DNA of 64,000 nt from Hippophae tibetana (taxonomy: Eukaryota > Streptophyta > Magnoliopsida > Rosales > Elaeagnaceae), in NCBI GenBank assembly GCA_037013495.1, contig CM072801.1, positions 80,399,816 to 80,463,815 on the forward strand. The letters run 5' to 3'. The notes beneath the pieces were generated by a model. That model was not told where the DNA came from, ran no database searches, and saw nothing but the letters and a program-made list of their open reading frames with translations. Both the position numbers and the translations under genes were made by a program. Shown in pieces: positions 1 to 11,627 of this stretch (positions are counted from its first letter, which is position 1; every line of letters begins with the position of its first letter).

Positions 1-1817
1 GCTCGTCTCAATCCATACAATAATTTTTGGCCTGGGAATGGGACCTGATTTCTGTACCCAAATTCCCTCGTTTAAATAACTTATCGAGGGTTTTAAGATT
101 TTGTCATAAATTTGCGGTTTACTTACCGTTGATATGATTCAATAGATCTGTCAATGAGATATTGGTTCCGACAAAGGTTTCATAATTTATTTGGTCATTA
201 AATCTGTATTCTTCCTAAAAAACTGTGGGAGTAGAAAAAGAAAGTGGCTAGTTTTCAAAACTTGAAAATTACGAAAACATTTGATGAATCAGACTTCCAA
301 CATCGAATGACCATAACTTTTAACTAGGGTATCGTAACGACTATTATAATATATCAAAATCGGAGCTCGTCTCGATCCATACAATAATTGTTGGCCTAGC
401 ATTGGAACCTGATTTCCGTACCCGATTTACATCATTTACATAACTTATCGAGAGTTTGAAGATTTTGTCGTAAATTTCCGGTTTACTAACTTTCGATTTG
501 AATCAATAGAGCTGTAAATGAGATATTGGATCCGACAAAGGTTTCTTTATTTATTTGGTCAATAAATCTGTATTCTTCCTAAAAACTATGGGAGGAGAAA
601 AAGAAAGGGGCTAGTTTTCATAATTTTACAAATAACAAAACATTTGATGAATCAGACTTCCAACATCAAATGACCATAACATTTGACTCGGGTAACGTAA
701 CGACTATTATAATATATCAAATCGGAGCTCGTCTCGATCCATACAATAATTGTTGGCCTCGGAATGGAACTTGATTTCTGTACCCAAATTCCATCGTTTA
801 CATAACTTATCGAGGGTTTGAAGATTTTGTCGTAAATTTGCGGTTTACTTACCTTCGATATGATTCAATAGATCCGTCAATGAGATATTGGTTCCGACAA
901 ATGTTTCTATATTTATTTGGTCATTAAATCTGTATTCTTCCTAAAAAAACTATGGGAGCAGAAAAAAGAAAGGGGCTAGTTTTCATAATTTCAAAAATAA
1001 CAAAACATTTGATGAATCAGACTTCCAACATCAAATGACCATAACTTTTGACTGGGGTATCGTAACGACTATTATAATATATCAAATCGGAGCTCGTCTC
1101 GATCCATACAATAATTTTTGGCCTCGGAATGGGACCTGATTTCTGTACCCAAATTCCCTCGTTTACATAACTTATCGAGGGTTTTAAGATTTTTTCATAA
1201 ATTTGCGGTTTACTTACCTTTGATATGATTCAATAGAGCTGTCAATGAGATATTGGTTCCGACAAAGGTTTCTTTATTTATTTGGTCATTAAATCTGTAT
1301 TCTTCCTAAAAAACTATGGGAGTAGAAAAAGAAAGGCGCTAGTTTTCAAAACTTCAAAAATACGAAAACATTTGATGAATGAGACTTCCAACATCAAATG
1401 ACCATAACTTTTGACTGGGGTATCGTAACGACTATTATAATATATCAAATCGGAGCTCGTCTCAATCCATACAATAATTTTTGGCCTCGGAATGGGACCT
1501 GATTTCTGTACCCAAATTCCCTCGTTTACATAACTTATCGAGGGTTTTAAGATTTTGTCATAAATTTGCGGTTTACTTACCTTTGATATGATTCAATAGA
1601 GCTGTCAATGAGATATGGGTTCCGACAAAGGTTTCTTTATTTATTTGGTCATTAAATCTGTATTCTTCCTTAAAAACTATGGGAGTAGAAAAAGAAAGGC
1701 GCTAGTTTTCAAAACTTCAAAAATACGAAAACATTTGATGAATCAGACTTCCAACATCAAATGACCATAACTTTTGACTGGGGTATCGTAACGACTATTA
1801 TAATATATCAAATCGGA
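1..1817. repeat. HOR unit, 5 monomers: A-B-C-D-E (X missing)
   Basis: Monomers start at 1 (A), 365 (B), 727 (C), 1092 (D) and 1455 (E variant). C is 365 bp and ends attataatatatcaaatcgg like a type I/X tail, so X was probably lost by exchange near the C/X tail. The A here carries the cataatttatt subform otherwise seen in ABFDF subunits. The E variant has ccttaaaaac as in F. Confidence 0.93.
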
Positions 1818-3998
1818 GCTCGTCTCAATCCATACAATAATTTTTGGCCTGGGAATGGGACCTGATTTCTGTACCCAAATTCCCTCGTTTAAATAACTTA
1901 TCGAGGGTTTTAAGATTTTGTCATAAATTTGCGGTTTACTTACCTTTGATATGATTCAATAGATCTGTCAATGAGATATTGGTTCCGACAAAGGTTTCTT
2001 AATTTATTTGGTCATTAAATCTGTATTCTTCCTAAAAAACTATGGGAGTAGAAAAAGAAAGGGGCTAGTTTTCAAAACTTGAAAAATACGAAAACATTTG
2101 ATGAATCAGACTTCCAACATCGAATGACCATAACTTTTAACTAGGGTATCGTAACGACTATTATAATATATCAAAATCGGAGCTCGTCTCGATCCATACA
2201 ATAATTGTTGGCCTAGCATTGGAACCTGATTTCCGTACCCAATTTACATCATTTACATAACTTATCGGGAGTTTGAAGATTTTGTCGTAAATTTCCGGTT
2301 TACTAACTTTCGATTTGAATCAATAGAGCTGTAAATGAGATATTGGATCCGACAAAGGTTTCTTTATTTATTTGGTCAATAAATCTGTATTCTTCCTAAA
2401 AACTATGGGAGGAGAAAAAAAAAGGGGCTAGTTTTCATAATTTTACAAATAACAAAACATTTGATGAATCAGACTTCCAACATCAAATGACCATAACTTT
2501 TGACTCGGGTAACGTAACGACTATTATAATATATCAAATCGGAGCTCGTCTCGATCCATACAATAATTGTTGGCCTCGGAATGGAACTTGATTTCTGTAC
2601 CCAAATTCCATCGTTTACATAACTTATCGAGGGTTTGAAGATTTTGTCGTAAATTTGCGGTTTACTTACCTTCGATATGATTCAATAGATCCGTCAATGA
2701 GATATTGGTTCCGACAAATGTTTCTATATTTATTTGGTCATTAAATCTGTATTCTTCCTAAAAAAACTATGGGAGCAGAAAAAAGAAAGGGGCTAGTTTT
2801 CATAATTTCAAAAATAACAAAACATTTGATGAATCAGACTTCCAACATCAAATGACCATAACTTTTGACTGGGGTATCGTAACGACTATTGTAATATATC
2901 AAAATCGGAGCTCGTCTCGATCCATACAATAATTGTTGGCCTAGCATTGGAACCTGATTTCCGTACCCAAATTCCATCGTTTACATAACTTACCGAGAGT
3001 TTGAAGATTTTGTTGTGAATTTCCAGTTTATTTACTTTCGATATGAATCAATAGAGCTGTAAATGAGATATTGGATCCGACAAAGGTTTCTTTATTTATT
3101 TGGTCATTAAATCTGTATTCTTCCTAAAAACGTATGGGAGCAGAAAAAGAAAGGGACTAGTTTTCAAAATTTCAAAAATAACAAAACATTTGATGAATCA
3201 GACTTCCTACATCAAATGACCATAACTTTTGACTGGGGTATCGTAACAACTATTATAATATATCAAATCGGAGCTCGTCTCGATCCATACAATAATTTTT
3301 GGCCTCGGAATGGGACCTGATTTCTGTACCCAAATTCCCTCGTTTACATAACTTATCGAGGGTTTTAAGATTTTTTCATAAATTTGCGGTTTACTTACCT
3401 TTGATATGATTCAATAGAGCTGTCAATGAGATATTGGTTCCGACAAAGGTTTCTTTATTTATTTGGTCATTAAATCTGTATTCTTCCTAAAAAACTATGG
3501 GAGTAGAAAAAGAAAGGCGCTAGTTTTCAAAACTTCAAAAATACGAAAACATTTGATGAATGAGACTTCCAACATCAAATGACCATAACTTTTGACTGGG
3601 GTATCGTAACGACTATTATAATATATCAAATCGGAGCTCGTCTCAATCCATACAATAATTTTTGGCCTCGGAATGGGACCTGATTTCTGTACCCAAATTC
3701 CCTCGTTTACATAACTTATCGAGGGTTTTAAGATTTTGTCATAAATTTGCGGTTTACTTACCTTTGATATGATTCAATAGATCTGTCAATGAGATATGGG
3801 TTCCGACAAAGGTTTCTTTATTTATTTGGTCATTAAATCTGTATTCTTCCTAAAAAACTATGGGAGTAGAAAAAGAAAGGCGCTAGTTTTCAAAACTTCA
3901 AAAATACGAAAACATTTGATGAATCAGACTTCCAACATCAAATGACCATAACTTTTGACTGGGGTATCGTAACGACTATTATAATATATCAAATCGGA
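1818..3998. repeat. HOR unit, 6 monomers: A-B-C-X-D-E (2181 bp)
   Basis: Monomers start at 1818, 2182, 2544, 2910, 3273 and 3636. With the following ABFDF block it forms the first 3996-bp 11-mer. Against the matching block at 5814 I noticed only about eight substitutions, for example cttatcggg in B and cgatatgaatc in X. Confidence 0.95.
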
Positions 3999-5813
3999 GC
4001 TCGTCTCAATCCATACAATAATTTTTGGCCTGGGAATGGGACCTGATTTCTGTACCCAAATTCCCTCGTTTAAATAACTTATCGAGGGTTTTAAGATTTT
4101 GTCATAAATTTGCGGTTTACTTACCTTTGATATGATTCAATAGATCTGTCAATGAGATATTGGTTCCGACAAAGGTTTCATAATTTATTTGGTCATTAAA
4201 TCTGTATTCTTCCTAAAAAACTATGGGAGTAGAAAAAGAAAGGGGCTAGTTTTCAAAACTTGAAAATTACGAAAACATTTGATGAATCAGACTTCCAACA
4301 TCGAATAACCATAACTTTTAACTAGGGTATCGTAACGACTATTATAATATATCAAAATCGGAGCTCGTCTTGATCCATACAATAATTGTTGGCCTAGCAT
4401 TGGAACCTGATTTCCGTACCCAATTTACATCATTTACATAACTTATCGAGAGTTTGAAGATTTTGTCGTAAATTTCCGGTTTACTAACTTTCGATTTGAA
4501 TCAATAGAGCTGTAAATGAGATATTGGATCCGACAAAGGTTTCTTTATTTATTTGGTCAATAAATCTGTATTCTTCCTAAAAACTATGGGAGGAGAAAAA
4601 GAAAGGGGCTAGTTTTCATAATTTTACAAATAACAAAACATTTGATGAATCAGACTTCCAACATCAAATGACCATAACTTTTGACTCGGGTAACGTAACG
4701 ACTATTATAATATATCAAATCGGAGCTCGTCTCGATCCATACAATAATTTTTGGCCTCGGAATGGAACCTGATTTCTGTACCCAAATTCCCTCGGTTACA
4801 TAACTTATCGAGGGTTTTAAGATTTTTTCATAAATTTGCGGTTTACTTACCTTTGATATGATTCAATAGATCTGTCAATGAGATATGGGTTCCGACAAAG
4901 GTTTCTTTATTTATTTGGTCATTAAATCTGTATTCTTCCTTAAAAACTATGGGAGTAGAAAAAGAAAGGCGCTAGTTTTCAAAACTTCAAAAATACGAAA
5001 ACATTTGATGAATCAGACTTCCAACATCAAATGACCATAACTTTTGACTGGGGTAACGTAACAACTATTATAATATATCAAATCGGAGCTCGTCTCGATC
5101 CATACAATAATTTTTGGCCTCGGAATGGGACCTGATTTCTGTACCCAAATTCCCTCGTTTACATAACTTATCGAGGGTTTTAAGATTTTTTCATAAATTT
5201 GCGGTTTACTTACCTTTGATATGATTCAATAGAGCTGTCAATGAGATATTGGTTCCGACAAAGGTTTCTTTATTTATTTGGTCATTAAATCTGTATTCTT
5301 CCTAAAAAACTATGGGAGTAGAAAAAGAAAGGCGCTAGTTTTCAAAACTTCAAAAATACGAAAACATTTGATGAATCAGACTTCCAACATCAAATGACCA
5401 TAACTTTTGACTGGGGTATCGTAACGACTATTATAATATATCAAATCGGAGCTCGTCTCAATCCATACAATAATTTTTGGCCTCGGAATGGAACCTGATT
5501 TCTGTACCCAAATTCCCTCGGTTACATAACTTATCGAGGGTTTTAAGATTTTTTCATAAATTTGCGGTTTACTTACCTTTGATATGATTCAATAGATCTG
5601 TCAATGAGATATGGGTTCCGACAAAGGTTTCTTTATTTATTTGGTCATTAAATCTGTATTCTTCCTTAAAAACTATGGGAGTAGAAAAAGAAAGGCGCTA
5701 GTTTTCAAAACTTCAAAAATACGAAAACATTTGATGAATCAGACTTCCAACATCAAATGACCATAACTTTTGACTGGGGTATCGTAACGACTATTATAAT
5801 ATATCAAATCGGA
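3999..5813. repeat. HOR subunit, 5 monomers: A-B-F-D-F (1815 bp)
   Basis: Monomers start at 3999, 4363, 4725, 5088 and 5451. C and X are replaced by F, so after B only type I monomers follow. Private marks shared with 7995-9809 and 11628-13442 are tgaaaattacg and catcgaataacc in A and cttgatcc in B. Confidence 0.95.
5451..5813. repeat. Satellite monomer class F (type I), reference copy
   Basis: 363 bp. It has the E frame but reads cggaatggaacc, ccctcggttac, gattttttcataaa, gatatggg and ccttaaaaac. It occurs at 4725, 5451, 8721, 9447, 12354 and 13080, always flanking a D in the order F-D-F. The first F of each trio starts ctcgatcc and ends ggggtaacgtaacaac. The second starts ctcaatcc and ends with the ordinary atcgtaacgac. 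Confidence 0.92.
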
Positions 5814-6177
5814 GCTCGTCTCAATCCATACAATAATTTTTGGCCTGGGAATGGGACCTGATTTCTGTACCCAAATTCCCTCGTTTAAATAACTTATCGA
5901 GGGTTTTAAGATTTTGTCATAAATTTGCGGTTTACTTACCTTTGATATGATTCAATAGATCTGTCAATGAGATATTGGTTCCGACAAAGGTTTCTTAATT
6001 TATTTGGTCATTAAATCTGTATTCTTCCTAAAAAACTATGGGAGTAGAAAAAGAAAGGGGCTAGTTTTCAAAACTTGAAAAATACGAAAACATTTGATGA
6101 ATCAGACTTCCAACATCGAATGACCATAACTTTTAACTAGGGTATCGTAACGACTATTATAATATATCAAAATCGGA
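5814..6177. repeat. Satellite monomer class A (type I), reference copy
   Basis: 364 bp. Its marks are the head ctcaatccat, cctgggaatggg, tttaaataac in place of tttacataac, tgaaaaatacg, catcgaatgacc, ttttaactaggg, and the tail atcaaaatcgg with one extra a. Two subforms exist: cttaatttatt (this copy) and cataatttatt (for example 3999 and 7995). From about 34 kb on, most copies read gcggtatac instead of gcggtttac. A always precedes B. Confidence 0.95.
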
Positions 6178-6539
6178 GCTCGTCTCGATCCATACAATAA
6201 TTGTTGGCCTAGCATTGGAACCTGATTTCCGTACCCAATTTACATCATTTACATAACTTATCGAGAGTTTGAAGATTTTGTCGTAAATTTCTGGTTTACT
6301 AACTTTCGATTTGAATCAATAGAGCTGTAAATGAGATATTGGATCCGACAAAGGTTTCTTTATTTATTTGGTCAATAAATCTGTATTCTTCCTAAAAACT
6401 ATGGGAGGAGAAAAAGAAAGGGGCTAGTTTTCATAATTTTACAAATAACAAAACATTTGATGAATCAGACTTCCAACATCAAATGACCATAACTTTTGAC
6501 TCGGGTAACGTAACGACTATTATAATATATCAAATCGGA
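6178..6539. repeat. Satellite monomer class B (type II), reference copy
   Basis: 362 bp, the shortest regular class. Its marks are ttgttggcctagcattgg, cccaatttacatcattt, ttactaactttcgatttg, a ggatcc hexamer, gtcaataaatc in place of gtcattaaatc, ataattttacaaataac, and gactcgggtaacg. It follows A in every higher-order unit. Copies at 4363, 8359 and 11992 carry cttgatcc at the head, which ties the ABFDF subunits together. Confidence 0.95.
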
Positions 6540-6905
6540 GCTCGTCTCGATCCATACAATAATTGTTGGCCTCGGAATGGAACTTGATTTCTGTACCCAA
6601 ATTCCATCGTTTACATAACTTATCGAGGGTTTGAAGATTTTGTCGTAAATTTGCGGTTTACTTACCTTCGATATGATTCAATAGATCCGTCAATGAGATA
6701 TTGGTTCCGACAAATGTTTCTATATTTATTTGGTCATTAAATCTGTATTCTTCCTAAAAAAACTATGGGAGCAGAAAAAAGAAAGGGGCTAGTTTTCATA
6801 ATTTCAAAAATAACAAAACATTTGATGAATCAGACTTCCAACATCAAATGACCATAACTTTTGACTGGGGTATCGTAACGACTATTGTAATATATCAAAA
6901 TCGGA
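6540..6905. repeat. Satellite monomer class C (type III), reference copy
   Basis: 366 bp, the longest regular class, because of longer A runs (cctaaaaaaactatggg and gaaaaaagaaagg) and the tail atcaaaatcgg. Other marks are cctcggaatggaacttg, gagggtttgaag, gatccgtcaatgag, aaatgtttctatattt, and gactattgtaatat, whose G breaks the palindrome found at the same place in the other classes. The copy at 727 is 365 bp because its last bases are of the type I/X kind. Confidence 0.95.
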
Positions 6906-7268
6906 GCTCGTCTCGATCCATACAATAATTGTTGGCCTAGCATTGGAACCTGATTTCCGTACCCAAATTCCGTCGTTTACATAACTTACCGAGAGTTTGA
7001 AGATTTTGTTGTGAATTTCCAGTTTATTTACTTTCGATTTGAATCAATAGAGCTGTATATGAGATATTGGATCCGACAAAGGTTTCTTTATTTATTTGGT
7101 CATTAAATCTGTATTCTTCCTAAAAACGTATGGGAGCAGAAAAAGAAAGGGACTAGTTTTCAAAATTTCAAAAATAACAAAACATTTGATGAATCAGACT
7201 TCCTACATCAAATGACCATAACTTTTGACTGGGGTATCGTAACAACTATTATAATATATCAAATCGGA
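6906..7268. repeat. Satellite monomer class X (type II), reference copy
   Basis: 363 bp. Its marks are cctagcattgg, cataacttaccgag, ttgttgtgaatttccag, a ggatcc hexamer, aaaaacgtatgggagcag, ttcctacatc, and gtaacaac. This copy and the one at 2910 read gggactag, creating an actagt hexamer. Later copies read ggggctag. X sits between C and D in complete 6-mers and is absent from the ABFDF subunits. Confidence 0.95.
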
Positions 7269-7517
7269 GCTCGTCTCGATCCATACAATAATTTTTGGCC
7301 TCGGAATGGGACCTGATTTCTGTACCCAAATTCCCTCGTTTACATAACTTATCGAGGGTTTTAAGATTTTTTCATAAATTTGCGGTTTACTTACCTTTGA
7401 TATGATTCAATAGAGCTGTCAATGAGATATTGGTTCCGACAAAGGTTTCTTTATTTATTTGGTCATTAAATCTGTATTCTTCATAAAAAACTATGGGAGT
7501 AGAAAAAGAAAGGCGCT

Positions 7518-7530
7518 AGTTTTCAAAACT
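7518..7530. other. 13-bp dyad agttttcaaaact in type I monomers
   Basis: Two 6-base arms, agtttt and aaaact, around a single c form a perfect dyad at monomer position about 250-262. Classes A, D, E and F keep it. B and C read agttttcataatt and X reads agttttcaaaatt, so the right arm is lost in types II and III. A short dyad of this kind occurs in many satellites. Its role is unknown. Confidence 0.6.
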
Positions 7531-7609
7531 TCAAAAATACGAAAACATTTGATGAATGAGACTTCCAACATCAAATGACCATAACTTTTGACTGGGGTAT
7601 CGTAACGAC

Positions 7610-7619
7610 TATTATAATA
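7610..7619. other. 10-bp palindrome / TATA-like element, one per monomer
   Basis: tattataata equals its own reverse complement and lies about 12 bases before the monomer boundary. It occurs in most A, B, D, E and F monomers. Class C (tattgtaata) and some X copies after 33 kb (tattaaaata) break it. It could act as a weak TATA element or a bent A/T site. There is no direct evidence of function. Confidence 0.6.
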
Positions 7620-7631
7620 TATCAAATCGGA

Positions 7632-7994
7632 GCTCGTCTCAATCCATACAATAATTTTTGGCCTCGGAATGGGACCTGATTTCTGTACCCAAATTCCCTC
7701 GTTTACATAACTTATCGAGGGTTTTAAGATTTTGTCATAAATTTGCGGTTTACTTACCTTTGATATGATTCAATAGATCTGTCAATGAGATATGGGTTCC
7801 GACAAAGGTTTCTTTATTTATTTGGTCATTAAATCTGTATTCTTCCTAAAAAACTATGGGAGTAGAAAAAGAAAGGCGCTAGTTTTCAAAACTTCAAAAA
7901 TACGAAAACATTTGATGAATCAGACTTCCAACATCAAATGACCATAACTTTTGACTGGGGTATCGTAACGACTATTATAATATATCAAATCGGA
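7632..7994. repeat. Satellite monomer class E1 (type I), reference copy
   Basis: 363 bp. It differs from D by the head ctcaatccat, gattttgtcataaa, agatctgtcaatgag, and gatatgggttcc. This early subform reads ccctcgtttac. It occurs at 3636, 7632, 18170, 25078, 29442 and 31623. The copy at 1455 is a variant with gagctgtc and ccttaaaaac. Confidence 0.92.
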
Positions 7995-9809
7995 GCTCGT
8001 CTCAATCCATACAATAATTTTTGGCCTGGGAATGGGACCTGATTTCTGTACCCAAATTCCCTCGTTTAAATAACTTATCGAGGGTTTTAAGATTTTGTCA
8101 TAAATTTGCGGTTTACTTACCTTTGATATGATTCAATAGATCTGTCAATGAGATATTGGTTCCGACAAAGGTTTCATAATTTATTTGGTCATTAAATCTG
8201 TATTCTTCCTAAAAAACTATGGGAGTAGAAAAAGAAAGGGGCTAGTTTTCAAAACTTGAAAATTACGAAAACATTTGATGAATCAGACTTCCAACATCGA
8301 ATAACCATAACTTTTAACTAGGGTATCGTAACGACTATTATAATATATCAAAATCGGAGCTCGTCTTGATCCATACAATAATTGTTGGCCTAGCATTGGA
8401 ACCTGATTTCCGTACCCAATTTACATCATTTACATAACTTATCGAGAGTTTGAAGATTTTGTCGTAAATTTCCGGTTTACTAACTTTCGATTTGAATCAA
8501 TAGAGCTGTAAATGAGATATTGGATCCGACAAAGGTTTCTTTATTTATTTGGTCAATAAATCTGTATTCTTCCTAAAAACTATGGGAGGAGAAAAAGAAA
8601 GGGGCTAGTTTTCATAATTTTACAAATAACAAAACATTTGATGAATCAGACTTCCAACATCAAATGACCATAACTTTTGACTCGGGTAACGTAACGACTA
8701 TTATAATATATCAAATCGGAGCTCGTCTCGATCCATACAATAATTTTTGGCCTCGGAATGGAACCTGATTTCTGTACCCAAATTCCCTCGGTTACATAAC
8801 TTATCGAGGGTTTTAAGATTTTTTCATAAATTTGCGGTTTACTTACCTTTGATATGATTCAATAGATCTGTCAATGAGATATGGGTTCCGACAAAGGTTT
8901 CTTTATTTATTTGGTCATTAAATCTGTATTCTTCCTTAAAAACTATGGGAGTAGAAAAAGAAAGGCGCTAGTTTTCAAAACTTCAAAAATACGAAAACAT
9001 TTGATGAATCAGACTTCCAACATCAAATGACCATAACTTTTGACTGGGGTAACGTAACAACTATTATAATATATCAAATCGGAGCTCGTCTCGATCCATA
9101 CAATAATTTTTGGCCTCGGAATGGGACCTGATTTCTGTACCCAAATTCCCTCGTTTACATAACTTATCGAGGGTTTTAAGATTTTTTCATAAATTTGCGG
9201 TTTACTTACCTTTGATATGATTCAATAGAGCTGTCAATGAGATATTGGTTCCGACAAAGGTTTCTTTATTTATTTGGTCATTAAATCTGTATTCTTCCTA
9301 AAAAACTATGGGAGTAGAAAAAGAAAGGCGCTAGTTTTCAAAACTTCAAAAATACGAAAACATTTGATGAATCAGACTTCCAACATCAAATGACCATAAC
9401 TTTTGACTGGGGTATCGTAACGACTATTATAATATATCAAATCGGAGCTCGTCTCAATCCATACAATAATTTTTGGCCTCGGAATGGAACCTGATTTCTG
9501 TACCCAAATTCCCTCGGTTACATAACTTATCGAGGGTTTTAAGATTTTTTCATAAATTTGCGGTTTACTTACCTTTGATATGATTCAATAGATCTGTCAA
9601 TGAGATATGGGTTCCGACAAAGGTTTCTTTATTTATTTGGTCATTAAATCTGTATTCTTCCTTAAAAACTATGGGAGTAGAAAAAGAAAGGCGCTAGTTT
9701 TCAAAACTTCAAAAATACGAAAACATTTGATGAATCAGACTTCCAACATCAAATGACCATAACTTTTGACTGGGGTATCGTAACGACTATTATAATATAT
9801 CAAATCGGA
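7995..9809. repeat. HOR subunit, 5 monomers: A-B-F-D-F (1815 bp)
   Basis: Monomers start at 7995, 8359, 8721, 9084 and 9447. It completes the second 3996-bp 11-mer and looks the same as 3999-5813 at every diagnostic site I checked. Confidence 0.95.
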
Positions 9810-11627
9810 GCTCGTCTCAATCCATACAATAATTTTTGGCCTGGGAATGGGACCTGATTTCTGTACCCAAATTCCCTCGTTTAAATAACTTATCGAGGGT
9901 TTTAAGATTTTGTCATAAATTTGCGGTTTACTTACCTTTGATATGATTCAATAGATCTGTCAATGAGATATTGGTTCCGACAAAGGTTTCTTAATTTATT
10001 TGGTCATTAAATCTGTATTCTTCCTAAAAAACTATGGGAGTAGAAAAAGAAAGGGGCTAGTTTTCAAAACTTGAAAAATACGAAAACATTTGATGAATCA
10101 GACTTCCAACATCGAATGACCATAACTTTTAACTAGGGTATCGTAACGACTATTATAATATATCAAAATCGGAGCTCGTCTCGATCCATACAATAATTGT
10201 TGGCCTAGCATTGGAACCTGATTTCCGTACCCAATTTACATCATTTACATAACTTATCGAGAGTTTGAAGATTTTGTCGTAAATTTCTGGTTTACTAACT
10301 TTCGATTTGAATCAATAGAGCTGTAAATGAGATATTGGATCCGACAAAGGTTTCTTTATTTATTTGGTCAATAAATCTGTATTCTTCCTAAAAACTATGG
10401 GAGGAGAAAAAGAAAGGGGCTAGTTTTCATAATTTTACAAATAACAAAACATTTGATGAATCAGACTTCCAACATCAAATGACCATAACTTTTGACTCGG
10501 GTAACGTAACGACTATTATAATATATCAAATCGGAGCTCGTCTCGATCCATACAATAATTGTTGGCCTCGGAATGGAACTTGATTTCTGTACCCAAATTC
10601 CATCGTTTACATAACTTATCGAGGGTTTGAAGATTTTGTCGTAAATTTGCGGTTTACTTACCTTCGATATGATTCAATAGATCCGTCAATGAGATATTGG
10701 TTCCGACAAATGTTTCTATATTTATTTGGTCATTAAATCTGTATTCTTCCTAAAAAAACTATGGGAGCAGAAAAAAGAAAGGGGCTAGTTTTCATAATTT
10801 CAGAAATAACAAAACATTTGATGAATCAGACTTCCAACATCAAATGACCATAACTTTTGACTGGGGTATCGTAACGACTATTGTAATATATCAAAATCGG
10901 AGCTCGTCTCGATCCATACAATAATTGTTGGCCTAGCATTGGAACCTGATTTCCGTACCCAAATTCCATCGTTTACATAACTTACCGAGAGTTTGAAGAT
11001 TTTGTTGTGAATTTCCAGTTTATTTACTTTCGATTTGAATCAATAGAGCTGTATATGAGATATTGGATCCGACAAAGGTTTCTTTATTTATTTGGTCATT
11101 AAATCTGTATTCTTCCTAAAAACGTATGGGAGCAGAAAAAGAAAGGGGCTAGTTTTCAAAATTTCAAAAATAACAAAACATTTGATGAATCAGACTTCCT
11201 ACATCAAATGACCATAACTTTGGACTGGGGTATCGTAACAACTATTATAATATATCAAATCGGAGCTCGTCTCGATCCATACAATAATTTTTGGCCTCAG
11301 AATGGGACCTGATTCCTGTACCCAAATTCCCTCGTTTACATAACTTATCGAGGGTTTTAAGATTTTTTCATAAATTTGCGGTTTACTTACCTTTGATATG
11401 ATTCAATAGAGCTGTCAATGAGATATTGGTTCCGACAAAGGTTTCTTTATTTATTTGGTCATTAAATCTGTATTCTTCCTAAAAAACTATGGGAGTAGAA
11501 AAAGAAAGGCGCTAGTTTTCAAAACTTCAAAAATACGAAAACATTTGATGAATCAGACTTCCAACATCAAATGACCATAACTTTTGACTCGGGTATCGTA
11601 ACGACTATTATAATATATCAAATCGAA
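9810..11627. repeat. HOR unit, 5 monomers: A-B-C-X-D (E missing, 1818 bp)
   Basis: Monomers start at 9810, 10174, 10536, 10902 and 11265. E is absent and the terminal D is altered (cctcagaatggg, gattcctg, gactcgggtatcg, aatcgaagctc). C has ttcagaaataac and X has ctttggactgg. Confidence 0.94.

Larger units (their letters stand above)
7269..7631. repeat. Satellite monomer class D (type I), reference copy
   Basis: 363 bp. Its marks are ctcgatccat, tttttggcctcggaatggg, gattttttcataaa, gagctgtcaatgagatattgg, and aaaggcgctag. The perfect 13-base dyad agttttcaaaact lies at 7518-7530. Copies at 11265 and 14898 share the private changes cctcagaatggg, gattcctg, and a terminal aatcgaagctc that removes the usual gagctc. 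Confidence 0.95.
5814..7994. repeat. HOR unit, 6 monomers: A-B-C-X-D-E (2181 bp)
   Basis: Monomers start at 5814, 6178, 6540, 6906, 7269 and 7632. This is the first half of the second 11-mer copy. Its C, X and D are the reference copies used here. Confidence 0.95.

Noticed and set aside
1092-1454. Monomer as an ancient tetramer of a ~91-bp unit
   Set aside because: 363 is close to 4 x 91, and pieces such as cataactt (positions 75 and 312) and aatgagatattgg against aatgaccataac recur. Their spacings (about 237 and 152) do not fit one period, and the similarity is too weak to call without an alignment.
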